Positions 10,301 through 24,110 of a stretch of 64,000 bases of DNA are shown here, in pieces. A program made the translations under genes and the position numbers. The first letter of the stretch is position 1. Every line of letters starts with the position of its first letter. The notes under the pieces are model-generated. The model made no database searches, was not told the DNA's origin, and saw nothing but the letters and a program-made list of their open reading frames with translations. Origin of the DNA: Euwallacea fornicatus (taxonomy: Eukaryota > Arthropoda > Insecta > Coleoptera > Curculionidae); contig NW_027096048.1 in NCBI RefSeq assembly GCF_040115645.1, positions 496,001 through 560,000 of the forward strand, in the 5' to 3' direction.

Positions 10301-13024
10301 ATTAATCAGATCGACGAGATCTTTAACATGACACAACACATCAGAATTGCATCTTGTTGAACTTCCAAGAAAAATAGTACTTTATGTGCTCAAACACACC
10401 ACTTGTGTGACTTTTCAAACTTTGAAGCTCGATAACATCGGCAAATGAGGACCATATTTGTTAAACAAAGTGTCAAATTAATCAGCTCGACGAGATCTTT
10501 AACATGACACAACACATCAGAATTGCATCTTGTTGAACTTCCAAGAAAAATAGTACTTTATGTGCTCAAACACACCACTTGTGTGACTTTTCAAACTTTG
10601 AAGCTCGATAACTTCGGCAAATGAGGACCAAATTTGTTAAACAGAGTGTCAAATTAATCAGATCGACGAGATCTTTAACATGACACAACACATCAGAATT
10701 GCATCTTGTTGAACTTCCAAGAAAAATAGTACTTTATGTGCTCAAACACACAACTTGTGTGACTTTTCAAACTTAGAAGCTCGATAACTTCGGCAAATGA
10801 GGACCAAATTTGTTAAACAAAGTGTCAAATTAATCAGCTCGACGAGATCTTTAACATGACACAAAACATCAGAATTGCATCTTGTTGAACTTCCAAGAAA
10901 AATAGTACTTTATGTGCTCAAACACACCACTTGTGTGACTTTTCAAACTTTGAAGCTCGATAACATCGGCAAATGAGGACCATATTTGTTAAACAAAGTG
11001 TCAAATTAATCAGCTCGACGAGATCTTTAACATGACACAACACATCAGAATTGCATCTTGTTGAACTTCCAAGAAAAATAGTACTTTATGTGCTCAAACA
11101 CACAACTTGTGTGACTTTTCAAACTTTGAAGCTCGATAACTTCGGCAAATGAGGACCAAATTTGTTAAACAGAGTGTCAAATTAATCAGATCGACGAGAT
11201 CTTTAACATGACACAACACATCAGAATTGCATCTTGTTGAACTTCCAAGAAAAATAGTACTTTATGTGCTCAAACACACAACTTGTGTGACTTTTCAAAT
11301 TTTGAAGCTCGATAACATCGGCAAATGAGGACCAAATTTGTTAAACAAAGTGTCAAATTAATCAGATCGACGAGATCTTTAACATGACACAACACATCAG
11401 AATTGCATCTTGTTGAACTTCCAAGAAAAATAGTACTTTATGTGCTCAAACACACAACTTGTGTGACTTTTCAAACTTTGAAGCTCGATAACATCGGCAA
11501 ATGAGGACCAAATTTGTTAAACAAAGTGTCAAATTAATCAGATCGACGAGATCTTTAACATGACACAACACATCAGAATTGCATCTTGTTGAACTTCCAA
11601 GAAAAATAGTACTTTATGTGCTCAAACACACAACTTGTGTGACTTTTCAAATTTTGAAGCTCGATAACATCGGCAAATGAGGACCAAATTTGTTAAACAA
11701 AGTGTCAAATTAATCAGATCGACGAGATCTTTAACATGACACAACACATCAGAATTGCATCTTGTTGAACTTCCAAGAAAAATAGTACTTTATGTGCTCA
11801 AACACACAACTTGTGTGACTTTTCAAACTTTGAAGCTCGATAACTTCGGAAAATGAGGACCAAATTTGTTAAACAAAGTGTCAAATTAATCAGCTCGACG
11901 AGATTTTGAAGATGTCACAACACATCAGAATTGCATCTTGTTGAACTTCCAAGAAAAATAGTACTTTATGTGCTCAAACACACAACTTGTGTGACTTTTC
12001 AAACTTTGAAGCTCGATAACTTCGGCAAATGAGGACCAAATTTGTTAAACAAAGTGTCAAATTAATCAGCTCGACGAGATCTTTAACATGACACAAAACA
12101 TCAGAATTGCATCTTGTTGAACTTCCAAGAAAAATAGTACTTTATGTGCTCAAACACACAACTTGTGTGACTTTTCAAACTTTGAAGCTCGATAACATCG
12201 GCAAATGAGGATCAAATTTGTTAAACAGAGTGTCAAATTAATCAGCTCGACGAGATCTTTAACATGACACAACACATCAGAATTGCATCTTGTTGAACTT
12301 CCAAGACAAATAGTACTTTATGTGCTCAAACACACAACTTGTGTGAGTTATCAAACTTAGAAGCTCGATAACTTCGGCAAATGAGGACCAAATTTGTTAA
12401 ACAAAGTGTCAAATTAATCAGCTCGACGAGATCTTTAACATGACACAAAACATCAGAATTGCATCTTGTTGAACTTCCAAGAAAAATAGTACTTTATGTG
12501 CTCAAACACACAACTTGTGTGACTTTTCAAACTTTGAAGCTCGATAACTTCGGCAAATGAGGACCAAATTTGTTAAACAGAGTGTCAAATTAATCAGATC
12601 GACGAGATCTTTAACATGACACAACACATCAGAATTGCATCTTGTTGAACTTCCAAGAAAAATAGTACTTTATGTGCTCAAACACACCACTTGTGTGACT
12701 TTTCAAACTTTGAAGCTCGATAACTTCGGCAAATGAGGACCAAATTTGTTAAACAAAGTGTCAAATTTATCAGCTCGGCGAGATTTTGAAGATGTCACAA
12801 CACATCAGAATTGCATCTTGTTGAACTACCAAGAAAAATAGTACTTTATGTGCTCAAACACACAACTTGTGTGAGTTATCAAACTTTGAAGCTCGATAAC
12901 TTCGGCAAATGAGGACCAAATTTGTTAAACAAAGTGTCAAATTAATCAGCTCGACGAGATCTTTAAGATGACACAACACATCATGATTGCATCTTGTTGA
13001 ACTTCCAAGAAAAATAGTACTTTA
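7393..13024 (+). repeat. Scrambled block, monomers 43-74
   Basis: Order: 1(c36)-8(t36)-9-7*-2-9(c16)-10-11-2-2(t36)-13-2-3-1-6-5-2-4-2(c16)-7-4-2-1-1(c36)-1-8-14-6(c163)-7*-2-9(c16)-10. Five monomers 7*-2-9(c16)-10-11 at 7921-8800 recur at 12321-13200, 25 monomers (4400 bp) apart. Private changes include c85 (AACACAG) at 10033-10208 and t119 (TTAATATG) at 9153-9328. This stretch has the most irregular order and several chimeric monomers. Confidence 0.82.
8625..8800 (+). repeat. Reference monomer type T11
   Basis: T2 with c162 (CCAAGCAAAATAG). Further copies start at 13025, 16544, 17072, 21295, 43294, 47342, 54382 and 57726. It follows T10 in all but the 17072 copy, which makes it a useful superunit boundary marker. 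Confidence 0.92.
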
Positions 13025-15136
13025 TGTGCTCAAACACACAACTTGTGTGACTTTTCAAACTTTGAAGCTCGATAACTTCGGCAAATGAGGACCAAATTTG
13101 TTAAACAGAGTGTCAAATTAATCAGATCGACGAGATCTTTAACATGACACAACACATCAGAATTGCATCTTGTTGAACTTCCAAGCAAAATAGTACTTTA
13201 TGTGCTCAAACACACAACTTGTGTGACTTTTCAAACTTTGAAGCTCGATAACATCGGCAAATGAGGATCAAATTTGTTAAACAGAGTGTCAAATTAATCA
13301 GATCGACGAGATCTTTAACATGACACAACACATCAGAATTGCATCTTGTTGAACTTCCAAGAAAAATAGTACTTTATGTGCTCAAACACACAACTTGTGT
13401 GACTTTTCAAATTTTGAAGCTCGATAACATCGGCAAATGAGGACCAAATTTGTTAAACAAAGTGTCAAATTAATCAGATCGACGAGATCTTTAACATGAC
13501 ACAACACATCAGAATTGCATCTTGTTGAACTTCCAAGAAAAATAGTACTTTATGTGCTCAAACACACAACTTGTGTGACTTTTCAAACTTTGAAGCTCGA
13601 TAACTTCGGCAAATGAGGACCAAATTTGTTAAACCGAGTGTCAAATTAATCAGATCGACGAGATCTTTAACATGACACAACACATCAGAATTGCATCTTG
13701 TTGAACTTCCAAGAAAAATAGTACTTTATGTGCTCAAACACACAACTTGTGTGACTTTTCAAATTTTGAAGCTCGATAACATCGGCAAATGAGGACCAAA
13801 TTTGTTAAACAAAGTGTCAAATTAATCAGATCGACGAGATCTTTAACATGACACAACACATCAGAATTGCATCTTGTTGAACTTCCAAGAAAAATAGTAC
13901 TTTATGTGCTCAAACACACAACTTGTGTGACTTTTCAAACTTTGAAGCTCGATAACATCGGCAAATGAGGATCAAATTTGTTAAACAGAGTGTCAAATTA
14001 ATCAGCTCGACGAGATCTTTAACATGACACAACACATCAGAATTGCATCTTGTTGAACTTCCAAGAAAAATAGTACTTTATGTGCTCAAACACACCACTT
14101 GTGTGACTTTTCAAACTTTGAAGCTCGATAACATCGGCAAATGAGGACCATATTTGTTAAACAAAGTGTCAAATTAATCAGCTCGACGAGATCTTTAACA
14201 TGACACAACACATCAGAATTGCATCTTGTTGAACTTCCAAGAAAAATAGTACTTTATGTGCTCAAACACACAACTTGTGTGACTTTTCAAACTTTGAAGC
14301 TCGATAACATCGGCAAATGAGGACCATATTTGTTAAACAAAGTGTCAAATTAATCAGCTCGACGAGATCTTTAACATGACACAACACATCAGAATTGCAT
14401 CTTGTTGAACTTCCAAGAAAAATAGTACTTTATGTGCTCAAACACACAACTTGTGTGACTTTTCAAACTTTGAAGCTCGATAACTTCGGCAAATGAGGAC
14501 CAAATTTGTTAAACAGAGTGTCAAATTAATCAGATCGACGAGATCTTTAACATGACACAACACATCAGAATTGCATCTTGTTGAACTTCCAAGAAAAATA
14601 GTACTTTATGTGCTCAAACACACCACTTGTGTGACTTTTCAAACTTTGAAGCTCGATAACATCGGCAAATGAGGACCATATTTGTTAAACAAAGTGTCAA
14701 ATTAATCAGCTCGACGAGATCTTTAACATGACACAACACATCAGAATTGCATCTTGTTGAACTTCCAAGAAAAATAGTACTTTATGTGCTCAAACACACA
14801 ACTTGTGTGACTTTTCAAATTTTGAAGCTCGATAACATCGGCAAATGAGGACCAAATTTGTTAAACAAAGTGTCAAATTAATCAGATCGACGAGATCTTT
14901 AACATGACACAACACATCAGAATTGCATCTTGTTGAACTTCCAAGAAAAATAGTACTTTATGTGCTCAAACACACAACTTGTGTGACTTTTCAAACTTTG
15001 AAGCTCGATAACTTCGGCAAATGAGGACCAAATTTGTTAAACAAAGTGTCAAATTAATCAGATCGACGAGATCTTTAACATGACACAACACATCAGAATT
15101 GCATCTTGTTGAACTTCCAAGAAAAATAGTACTTTA

Positions 15137-15311
15137 TGTGCTCAAACACACAACTTGTGTGACTTTTCAAACTTAGAAGCTCGATAACTTCGGCAAATGA
15201 GGACCAAATTTGTTAAACAAAGTGTCAAATTAATCAGCTCGACGAGATCTTTAACATGACACAAAACATCAGAATTGCATCTTGTTGAACTTCCAAGAAA
15301 ATAGTACTTTA
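15137..15311 (+). repeat. 175-bp T7 monomer with 1-bp deletion
   Basis: One A is missing from the five-A run at monomer positions 162-166 (CCAAGAAAATAG), shifting the phase of everything to the right by one base. The same deletion occurs at 19888-20062 in the equivalent slot of the duplicated segment. T7 monomers elsewhere (for example 23583) keep 176 bp. Confidence 0.95.
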
Positions 15312-15345
15312 TGTGCTCAAACACACCACTTGTGTGACTTTTCAA
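15142..15345 (-). other. Spurious 67-codon reading frame, not a gene
   Basis: A minus-strand frame that needs a TTG start (plus-strand CAA at 15343-15345) and ends at a TGA (15142-15144). It exists only because the 1-bp deletion at about 15300 joins two frames. The same applies to 19893-20096 (a repeat of this one) and 25524-25727. Because 176 = 3x58+2, a frame changes phase in every monomer and is soon closed. It has no ATG, no codon signal and lies wholly inside satellite monomers. I do not regard it as coding. Confidence 0.95.
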
Positions 15346-17071
15346 ACTTTGAAGCTCGATAACATCGGCAAATGAGGACCATATTTGTTAAACAAAGTGT
15401 CAAATTAATCAGCTCGACGAGATCTTTAACATGACACAACACATCAGAATTGCATCTTGTTGAACTTCCAAGAAAAATAGTACTTTATGTGCTCAAACAC
15501 ACAACTTGTGTGACTTTTCAAACTTTGAAGCTCGATAACTTCGGCAAATGAGGACCAAATTTGTTAAACAGAGTGTCAAATTAATCAGATCGACGAGATC
15601 TTTAACATGACACAACACATCAGAATTGCATCTTGTTGAACTTCCAAGAAAAATAGTACTTTATGTGCTCAAACACACAACTTGTGTGACTTTTCAAATT
15701 TTGAAGCTCGATAACATCGGCAAATGAGGACCAAATTTGTTAAACAAAGTGTCAAATTAATCAGATCGACGAGATCTTTAACATGACACAACACATCAGA
15801 ATTGCATCTTGTTGAACTTCCAAGAAAAATAGTACTTTATGTGCTCAAACACACAACTTGTGTGACTTTTCAAATTTTGAAGCTCGATAACATCGGCAAA
15901 TGAGGACCAAATTTGTTAAACAAAGTGTCAAATTAATCAGATCGACGAGATCTTTAACATGACACAACACATCAGAATTGCATCTTGTTGAACTTCCAAG
16001 AAAAATAGTACTTTATGTGCTCAAACACACAACTTGTGTGACTTTTCAAACTTTGAAGCTCGATAACTTCGGAAAATGAGGACCAAATTTGTTAAACAAA
16101 GTGTCAAATTAATCAGCTCGACGAGATTTTGAAGATGTCACAACACATCAGAATTGCATCTTGTTGAACTTCCAAGAAAAATAGTACTTTATGTGCTCAA
16201 ACACACAACTTGTGTGACTTTTCAAACTTTGAAGCTCGATAACTTCGGCAAATGAGGACCAAATTTGTTAAACAAAGTGTCAAATTTATCAGCTCGGCGA
16301 GATTTTGAAGATGTCACAACACATCAGAATTGCATCTTGTTGAACTACCAAGAAAAATAGTACTTTATGTGCTCAAACACACAACTTGTGTGAGTTATCA
16401 AACTTTGAAGCTCGATAACTTCGGCAAATGAGGACCAAATTTGTTAAACAAAGTGTCAAATTAATCAGCTCGACGAGATCTTTAAGATGACACAACACAT
16501 CATGATTGCATCTTGTTGAACTTCCAAGAAAAATAGTACTTTATGTGCTCAAACACACAACTTGTGTGACTTTTCAAACTTTGAAGCTCGATAACTTCGG
16601 CAAATGAGGACCAAATTTGTTAAACAGAGTGTCAAATTAATCAGATCGACGAGATCTTTAACATGACACAACACATCAGAATTGCATCTTGTTGAACTTC
16701 CAAGCAAAATAGTACTTTATGTGCTCAAACACACAACTTGTGTGACTTTTCAAACTTTGAAGCTCGATAACATCGGCAAATGAGGATCAAATTTGTTAAA
16801 CAGAGTGTCAAATTAATCAGATCGACGAGATCTTTAACATGACACAACACATCAGAATTGCATCTTGTTGAACTTCCAAGAAAAATAGTACTTTATGTGC
16901 TCAAACACACAACTTGTGTGACTTTTCAAACTTTGAAGCTCGATAACTTCGGCAAATGAGGACCAAATTTGTTAAACAGAGTGTCAAATTAATCAGATCG
17001 ACGAGATCTTTAACATGACACAACACATCAGAATTGCATCTTGTTGAACTTCCAAGAAAAATAGTACTTTA

Positions 17072-18127
17072 TGTGCTCAAACACACAACTTGTGTGACTT
17101 TTCAAACTTTGAAGCTCGATAACTTCGGCAAATGAGGACCAAATTTGTTAAACAGAGTGTCAAATTAATCAGATCGACGAGATCTTTAACATGACACAAC
17201 ACATCAGAATTGCATCTTGTTGAACTTCCAAGCAAAATAGTACTTTATGTGCTCAAACACACAACTTGTGTGACTTTTCAAACTTTGAAGCTCGATAACA
17301 TCGGCAAATGAGGACCAAATTTGTTAAACAGAGTGTCAAATTAATCAGATCGACGAGATCTTTAACATGACACAACACATCAGAATTGCATCTTGTTGAA
17401 CTTCCAAGAAAAATAGTACTTTATGTGCTCAAACACACAACTTGTGTGACTTTTCAAATTTTGAAGCTCGATAACATCGGCAAATGAGGACCAAATTTGT
17501 TAAACAAAGTGTCAAATTAATCAGATCGACGAGATCTTTAACATGACACAACACATCAGAATTGCATCTTGTTGAACTTCCAAGAAAAATAGTACTTTAT
17601 GTGCTCAAACACACAACTTGTGTGACTTTTCAAACTTTGAAGCTCGATAACTTCGGCAAATGAGGACCAAATTTGTTAAACCGAGTGTCAAATTAATCAG
17701 ATCGACGAGATCTTTAACATGACACAACACATCAGAATTGCATCTTGTTGAACTTCCAAGAAAAATAGTACTTTATGTGCTCAAACACACAACTTGTGTG
17801 ACTTTTCAAATTTTGAAGCTCGATAACATCGGCAAATGAGGACCAAATTTGTTAAACAAAGTGTCAAATTAATCAGATCGACGAGATCTTTAACATGACA
17901 CAACACATCAGAATTGCATCTTGTTGAACTTCCAAGAAAAATAGTACTTTATGTGCTCAAACACACAACTTGTGTGACTTTTCAAACTTTGAAGCTCGAT
18001 AACATCGGCAAATGAGGATCAAATTTGTTAAACAGAGTGTCAAATTAATCAGCTCGACGAGATCTTTAACATGACACAACACATCAGAATTGCATCTTGT
18101 TGAACTTCCAAGAAAAATAGTACTTTA
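17072..18127 (+). repeat. Six-monomer insert between the duplicated segments
   Basis: Monomers 98-103, order 11-2(a53)-1-3-1-6. It separates the two 21-monomer copies. The T11 here is the only one not preceded by T10, and the 1-3-1-6 part repeats the start of the following copy, so an additional short duplication took place here. Confidence 0.85.
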
Positions 18128-21100
18128 TGTGCTCAAACACACCACTTGTGTGACTTTTCAAATTTTGAAGCTCGATAACATCGGCAAATGAGGACCAAAT
18201 TTGTTAAACAAAGTGTCAAATTAATCAGATCGACGAGATCTTTAACATGACACAACACATCAGAATTGCATCTTGTTGAACTTCCAAGAAAAATAGTACT
18301 TTATGTGCTCAAACACACAACTTGTGTGACTTTTCAAACTTTGAAGCTCGATAACTTCGGCAAATGAGGACCAAATTTGTTAAACCGAGTGTCAAATTAA
18401 TCAGATCGACGAGATCTTTAACATGACACAACACATCAGAATTGCATCTTGTTGAACTTCCAAGAAAAATAGTACTTTATGTGCTCAAACACACAACTTG
18501 TGTGACTTTTCAAATTTTGAAGCTCGATAACATCGGCAAATGAGGACCAAATTTGTTAAACAAAGTGTCAAATTAATCAGATCGACGAGATCTTTAACAT
18601 GACACAACACATCAGAATTGCATCTTGTTGAACTTCCAAGAAAAATAGTACTTTATGTGCTCAAACACACAACTTGTGTGACTTTTCAAACTTTGAAGCT
18701 CGATAACATCGGCAAATGAGGATCAAATTTGTTAAACAGAGTGTCAAATTAATCAGCTCGACGAGATCTTTAACATGACACAACACATCAGAATTGCATC
18801 TTGTTGAACTTCCAAGAAAAATAGTACTTTATGTGCTCAAACACACCACTTGTGTGACTTTTCAAACTTTGAAGCTCGATAACATCGGCAAATGAGGACC
18901 ATATTTGTTAAACAAAGTGTCAAATTAATCAGCTCGACGAGATCTTTAACATGACACAACACATCAGAATTGCATCTTGTTGAACTTCCAAGAAAAATAG
19001 TACTTTATGTGCTCAAACACACAACTTGTGTGACTTTTCAAACTTTGAAGCTCGATAACATCGGCAAATGAGGACCATATTTGTTAAACAAAGTGTCAAA
19101 TTAATCAGCTCGACGAGATCTTTAACATGACACAACACATCAGAATTGCATCTTGTTGAACTTCCAAGAAAAATAGTACTTTATGTGCTCAAACACACAA
19201 CTTGTGTGACTTTTCAAACTTTGAAGCTCGATAACTTCGGCAAATGAGGACCAAATTTGTTAAACAGAGTGTCAAATTAATCAGATCGACGAGATCTTTA
19301 ACATGACACAACACATCAGAATTGCATCTTGTTGAACTTCCAAGAAAAATAGTACTTTATGTGCTCAAACACACCACTTGTGTGACTTTTCAAACTTTGA
19401 AGCTCGATAACATCGGCAAATGAGGACCATATTTGTTAAACAAAGTGTCAAATTAATCAGCTCGACGAGATCTTTAACATGACACAACACATCAGAATTG
19501 CATCTTGTTGAACTTCCAAGAAAAATAGTACTTTATGTGCTCAAACACACAACTTGTGTGACTTTTCAAATTTTGAAGCTCGATAACATCGGCAAATGAG
19601 GACCAAATTTGTTAAACAAAGTGTCAAATTAATCAGATCGACGAGATCTTTAACATGACACAACACATCAGAATTGCATCTTGTTGAACTTCCAAGAAAA
19701 ATAGTACTTTATGTGCTCAAACACACAACTTGTGTGACTTTTCAAACTTTGAAGCTCGATAACTTCGGCAAATGAGGACCAAATTTGTTAAACAAAGTGT
19801 CAAATTAATCAGATCGACGAGATCTTTAACATGACACAACACATCAGAATTGCATCTTGTTGAACTTCCAAGAAAAATAGTACTTTATGTGCTCAAACAC
19901 ACAACTTGTGTGACTTTTCAAACTTAGAAGCTCGATAACTTCGGCAAATGAGGACCAAATTTGTTAAACAAAGTGTCAAATTAATCAGCTCGACGAGATC
20001 TTTAACATGACACAAAACATCAGAATTGCATCTTGTTGAACTTCCAAGAAAATAGTACTTTATGTGCTCAAACACACCACTTGTGTGACTTTTCAAACTT
20101 TGAAGCTCGATAACATCGGCAAATGAGGACCATATTTGTTAAACAAAGTGTCAAATTAATCAGCTCGACGAGATCTTTAACATGACACAACACATCAGAA
20201 TTGCATCTTGTTGAACTTCCAAGAAAAATAGTACTTTATGTGCTCAAACACACAACTTGTGTGACTTTTCAAACTTTGAAGCTCGATAACTTCGGCAAAT
20301 GAGGACCAAATTTGTTAAACAGAGTGTCAAATTAATCAGATCGACGAGATCTTTAACATGACACAACACATCAGAATTGCATCTTGTTGAACTTCCAAGA
20401 AAAATAGTACTTTATGTGCTCAAACACACAACTTGTGTGACTTTTCAAATTTTGAAGCTCGATAACATCGGCAAATGAGGACCAAATTTGTTAAACAAAG
20501 TGTCAAATTAATCAGATCGACGAGATCTTTAACATGACACAACACATCAGAATTGCATCTTGTTGAACTTCCAAGAAAAATAGTACTTTATGTGCTCAAA
20601 CACACAACTTGTGTGACTTTTCAAATTTTGAAGCTCGATAACATCGGCAAATGAGGACCAAATTTGTTAAACAAAGTGTCAAATTAATCAGATCGACGAG
20701 ATCTTTAACATGACACAACACATCAGAATTGCATCTTGTTGAACTTCCAAGAAAAATAGTACTTTATGTGCTCAAACACACAACTTGTGTGACTTTTCAA
20801 ACTTTGAAGCTCGATAACTTCGGAAAATGAGGACCAAATTTGTTAAACAAAGTGTCAAATTAATCAGCTCGACGAGATTTTGAAGATGTCACAACACATC
20901 AGAATTGCATCTTGTTGAACTTCCAAGAAAAATAGTACTTTATGTGCTCAAACACACAACTTGTGTGACTTTTCAAACTTTGAAGCTCGATAACTTCGGC
21001 AAATGAGGACCAAATTTGTTAAACAAAGTGTCAAATTTATCAGCTCGGCGAGATTTTGAAGATGTCACAACACATCAGAATTGCATCTTGTTGAACTACC

Positions 21101-21822
21101 AAGAAAAATAGTACTTTATGTGCTCAAACACACAACTTGTGTGAGTTATCAAACTTTGAAGCTCGATAACTTCGGCAAATGAGGACCAAATTTGTTAAAC
21201 AAAGTGTCAAATTAATCAGCTCGACGAGATCTTTAAGATGACACAACACATCATGATTGCATCTTGTTGAACTTCCAAGAAAAATAGTACTTTATGTGCT
21301 CAAACACACAACTTGTGTGACTTTTCAAACTTTGAAGCTCGATAACTTCGGCAAATGAGGACCAAATTTGTTAAACAGAGTGTCAAATTAATCAGATCGA
21401 CGAGATCTTTAACATGACACAACACATCAGAATTGCATCTTGTTGAACTTCCAAGCAAAATAGTACTTTATGTGCTCAAACACACAACTTGTGTGACTTT
21501 TCAAACTTTGAAGCTCGATAACATCGGCAAATGAGGATCAAATTTGTTAAACAGAGTGTCAAATTAATCAGATCGACGAGATCTTTAACATGACACAACA
21601 CATCAGAATTGCATCTTGTTGAACTTCCAAGAAAAATAGTACTTTATGTGCTCAAACACACAACTTGTGTGACTTTTCAAACTTTGAAGCTCGATAACTT
21701 CGGCAAATGAGGACCAAATTTGTTAAACAGAGTGTCAAATTAATCAGATCGACGAGATCTTTAACATGACACAACACATCAGAATTGCATCTTGTTGAAC
21801 TTCCAAGAAAAATAGTACTTTA
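18128..21822 (+). repeat. 21-monomer segmental duplication, copy 2
   Basis: Monomers 104-124, same order as 13377-17071, including T13 (19712) and the deleted T7 (19888-20062). Its first monomer carries c16 together with t36, a T4/T1 chimera at the junction that may mark a crossover site. Confidence 0.9.
19888..20062 (+). repeat. 175-bp T7 monomer, second copy of the deletion
   Basis: Same missing A as in 15137-15311, 4751 bp away. The shared rare indel is the strongest evidence that the two segments descend from one duplication. It also argues against a random homopolymer sequencing error, unless the assembly itself duplicated the segment. Confidence 0.95.
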
Positions 21823-24110
21823 TGTGCTCAAACACACAACTTGTGTGACTTTTCAAATTTTGAAGCTCGATAACATCGGCAAATGAGGACCAAATTTGTT
21901 AAACAAAGTGTCAAATTAATCAGATCGACGAGATCTTTAACATGACACAACACATCAGAATTGCATCTTGTTGAACTTCCAAGAAAAATAGTACTTTATG
22001 TGCTCAAACACACAACTTGTGTGACTTTTCAAACTTTGAAGCTCGATAACTTCGGCAAATGAGGACCAAATTTGTTAAACCGAGTGTCAAATTAATCAGA
22101 TCGACGAGATCTTTAACATGACACAACACATCAGAATTGCATCTTGTTGAACTTCCAAGAAAAATAGTACTTTATGTGCTCAAACACACAACTTGTGTGA
22201 CTTTTCAAATTTTGAAGCTCGATAACATCGGCAAATGAGGACCAAATTTGTTAAACAAAGTGTCAAATTAATCAGATCGACGAGATCTTTAACATGACAC
22301 AACACATCAGAATTGCATCTTGTTGAACTTCCAAGAAAAATAGTACTTTATGTGCTCAAACACACAACTTGTGTGACTTTTCAAACTTTGAAGCTCGATA
22401 ACTTCGGCAAATGAGGACCAAATTTGTTAAACCGAGTGTCAAATTAATCAGATCGACGAGATCTTTAACATGACACAACACATCAGAATTGCATCTTGTT
22501 GAACTTCCAAGAAAAATAGTACTTTATGTGCTCAAACACACAACTTGTGTGACTTTTCAAACTTTGAAGCTCGATAACATCGGCAAATGAGGATCAAATT
22601 TGTTAAACAGAGTGTCAAATTAATCAGCTCGACGAGATCTTTAACATGACACAACACATCAGAATTGCATCTTGTTGAACTTCCAAGAAAAATAGTACTT
22701 TATGTGCTCAAACACACCACTTGTGTGACTTTTCAAACTTTGAAGCTCGATAACATCGGCAAATGAGGACCATATTTGTTAAACAAAGTGTCAAATTAAT
22801 CAGCTCGACGAGATCTTTAACATGACACAACACATCAGAATTGCATCTTGTTGAACTTCCAAGAAAAATAGTACTTTATGTGCTCAAACACACAACTTGT
22901 GTGACTTTTCAAACTTTGAAGCTCGATAACATCGACAAATGAGGACCATATTTGTTAAACAAAGTGTCAAATTAATCAGCTCGACGAGATCTTTAACATG
23001 ACACAACACATCAGAATTGCATCTTGTTGAACTTCCAAGAAAAATAGTACTTTATGTGCTCAAACACACAACTTGTGTGACTTTTCAAACTTTGAAGCTC
23101 GATAACTTCGGCAAATGAGGACCAAATTTGTTAAACAGAGTGTCAAATTAATCAGATCGACGAGATCTTTAACATGACACAACACATCAGAATTGCATCT
23201 TGTTGAACTTCCAAGAAAAATAGTACTTTATGTGCTCAAACACACCACTTGTGTGACTTTTCAAACTTTGAAGCTCGATAACATCGGCAAATGAGGACCA
23301 TATTTGTTAAACAAAGTGTCAAATTAATCAGCTCGACGAGATCTTTAACATGACACAACACATCAGAATTGCATCTTGTTGAACTTCCAAGAAAAATAGT
23401 ACTTTATGTGCTCAAACACACAACTTGTGTGACTTTTCAAATTTTGAAGCTCGATAACATCGGCAAATGAGGACCAAATTTGTTAAACAAAGTGTCAAAT
23501 TAATCAGATCGACGAGATCTTTAACATGACACAACACATCAGAATTGCATCTTGTTGAACTTCCAAGAAAAATAGTACTTTATGTGCTCAAACACACAAC
23601 TTGTGTGACTTTTCAAACTTAGAAGCTCGATAACTTCGGCAAATGAGGACCAAATTTGTTAAACAAAGTGTCAAATTAATCAGCTCGACGAGATCTTTAA
23701 CATGACACAAAACATCAGAATTGCATCTTGTTGAACTTCCAAGAAAAATAGTACTTTATGTGCTCAAACACACCACTTGTGTGACTTTTCAAACTTTGAA
23801 GCTCGATAACATCGGCAAATGAGGACCATATTTGTTAAACAAAGTGTCAAATTAATCAGCTCGACGAGATCTTTAACATGACACAACACATCAGAATTGC
23901 ATCTTGTTGAACTTCCAAGAAAAATAGTACTTTATGTGCTCAAACACACAACTTGTGTGACTTTTCAAATTTTGAAGCTCGATAACTTCGGCAAATGAGG
24001 ACCAAATTTGTTAAACCGAGTGTCAAATTAATCAGATCGACGAGATCTTTAACATGACACAACACATCAGAATTGCATCTTGTTGAACTTCCAAGAAAAA
24101 TAGTACTTTA
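21823..24110 (+). repeat. Array segment, monomers 125-137
   Basis: Order 1-3-1-3-6-4-5-2-4-1-7-4-3(t36). The T5 at 22879 has a private a57 (ATCGACAAA). The T7 at 23583 is a normal 176 bp. The last monomer joins a T1-like left part to a T3 right part. Confidence 0.85.

Larger units (their letters stand above)
13377..17071 (+). repeat. 21-monomer segmental duplication, copy 1
   Basis: Monomers 77-97, order 1-3-1-6-4-5-2-4-1-13-7-4-2-1-1-8-9-10-11-6'-2, 3695 bp. It matches 18128-21822 at a constant offset of 4751 bp. Both copies share a 175-bp T7 monomer that has lost one A, which shows common descent. The only diagnostic difference I scored is c16 in the first monomer of copy 2. Confidence 0.9.

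Noticed and set aside
15142..15345. Minus-strand open reading frame of 67 codons (also 19893-20096 and 25524-25727)
   Set aside because: Each needs a TTG start and exists only where a 1-bp deletion merges two frames of the satellite. The three are near-identical copies of the repeat with no coding signal.
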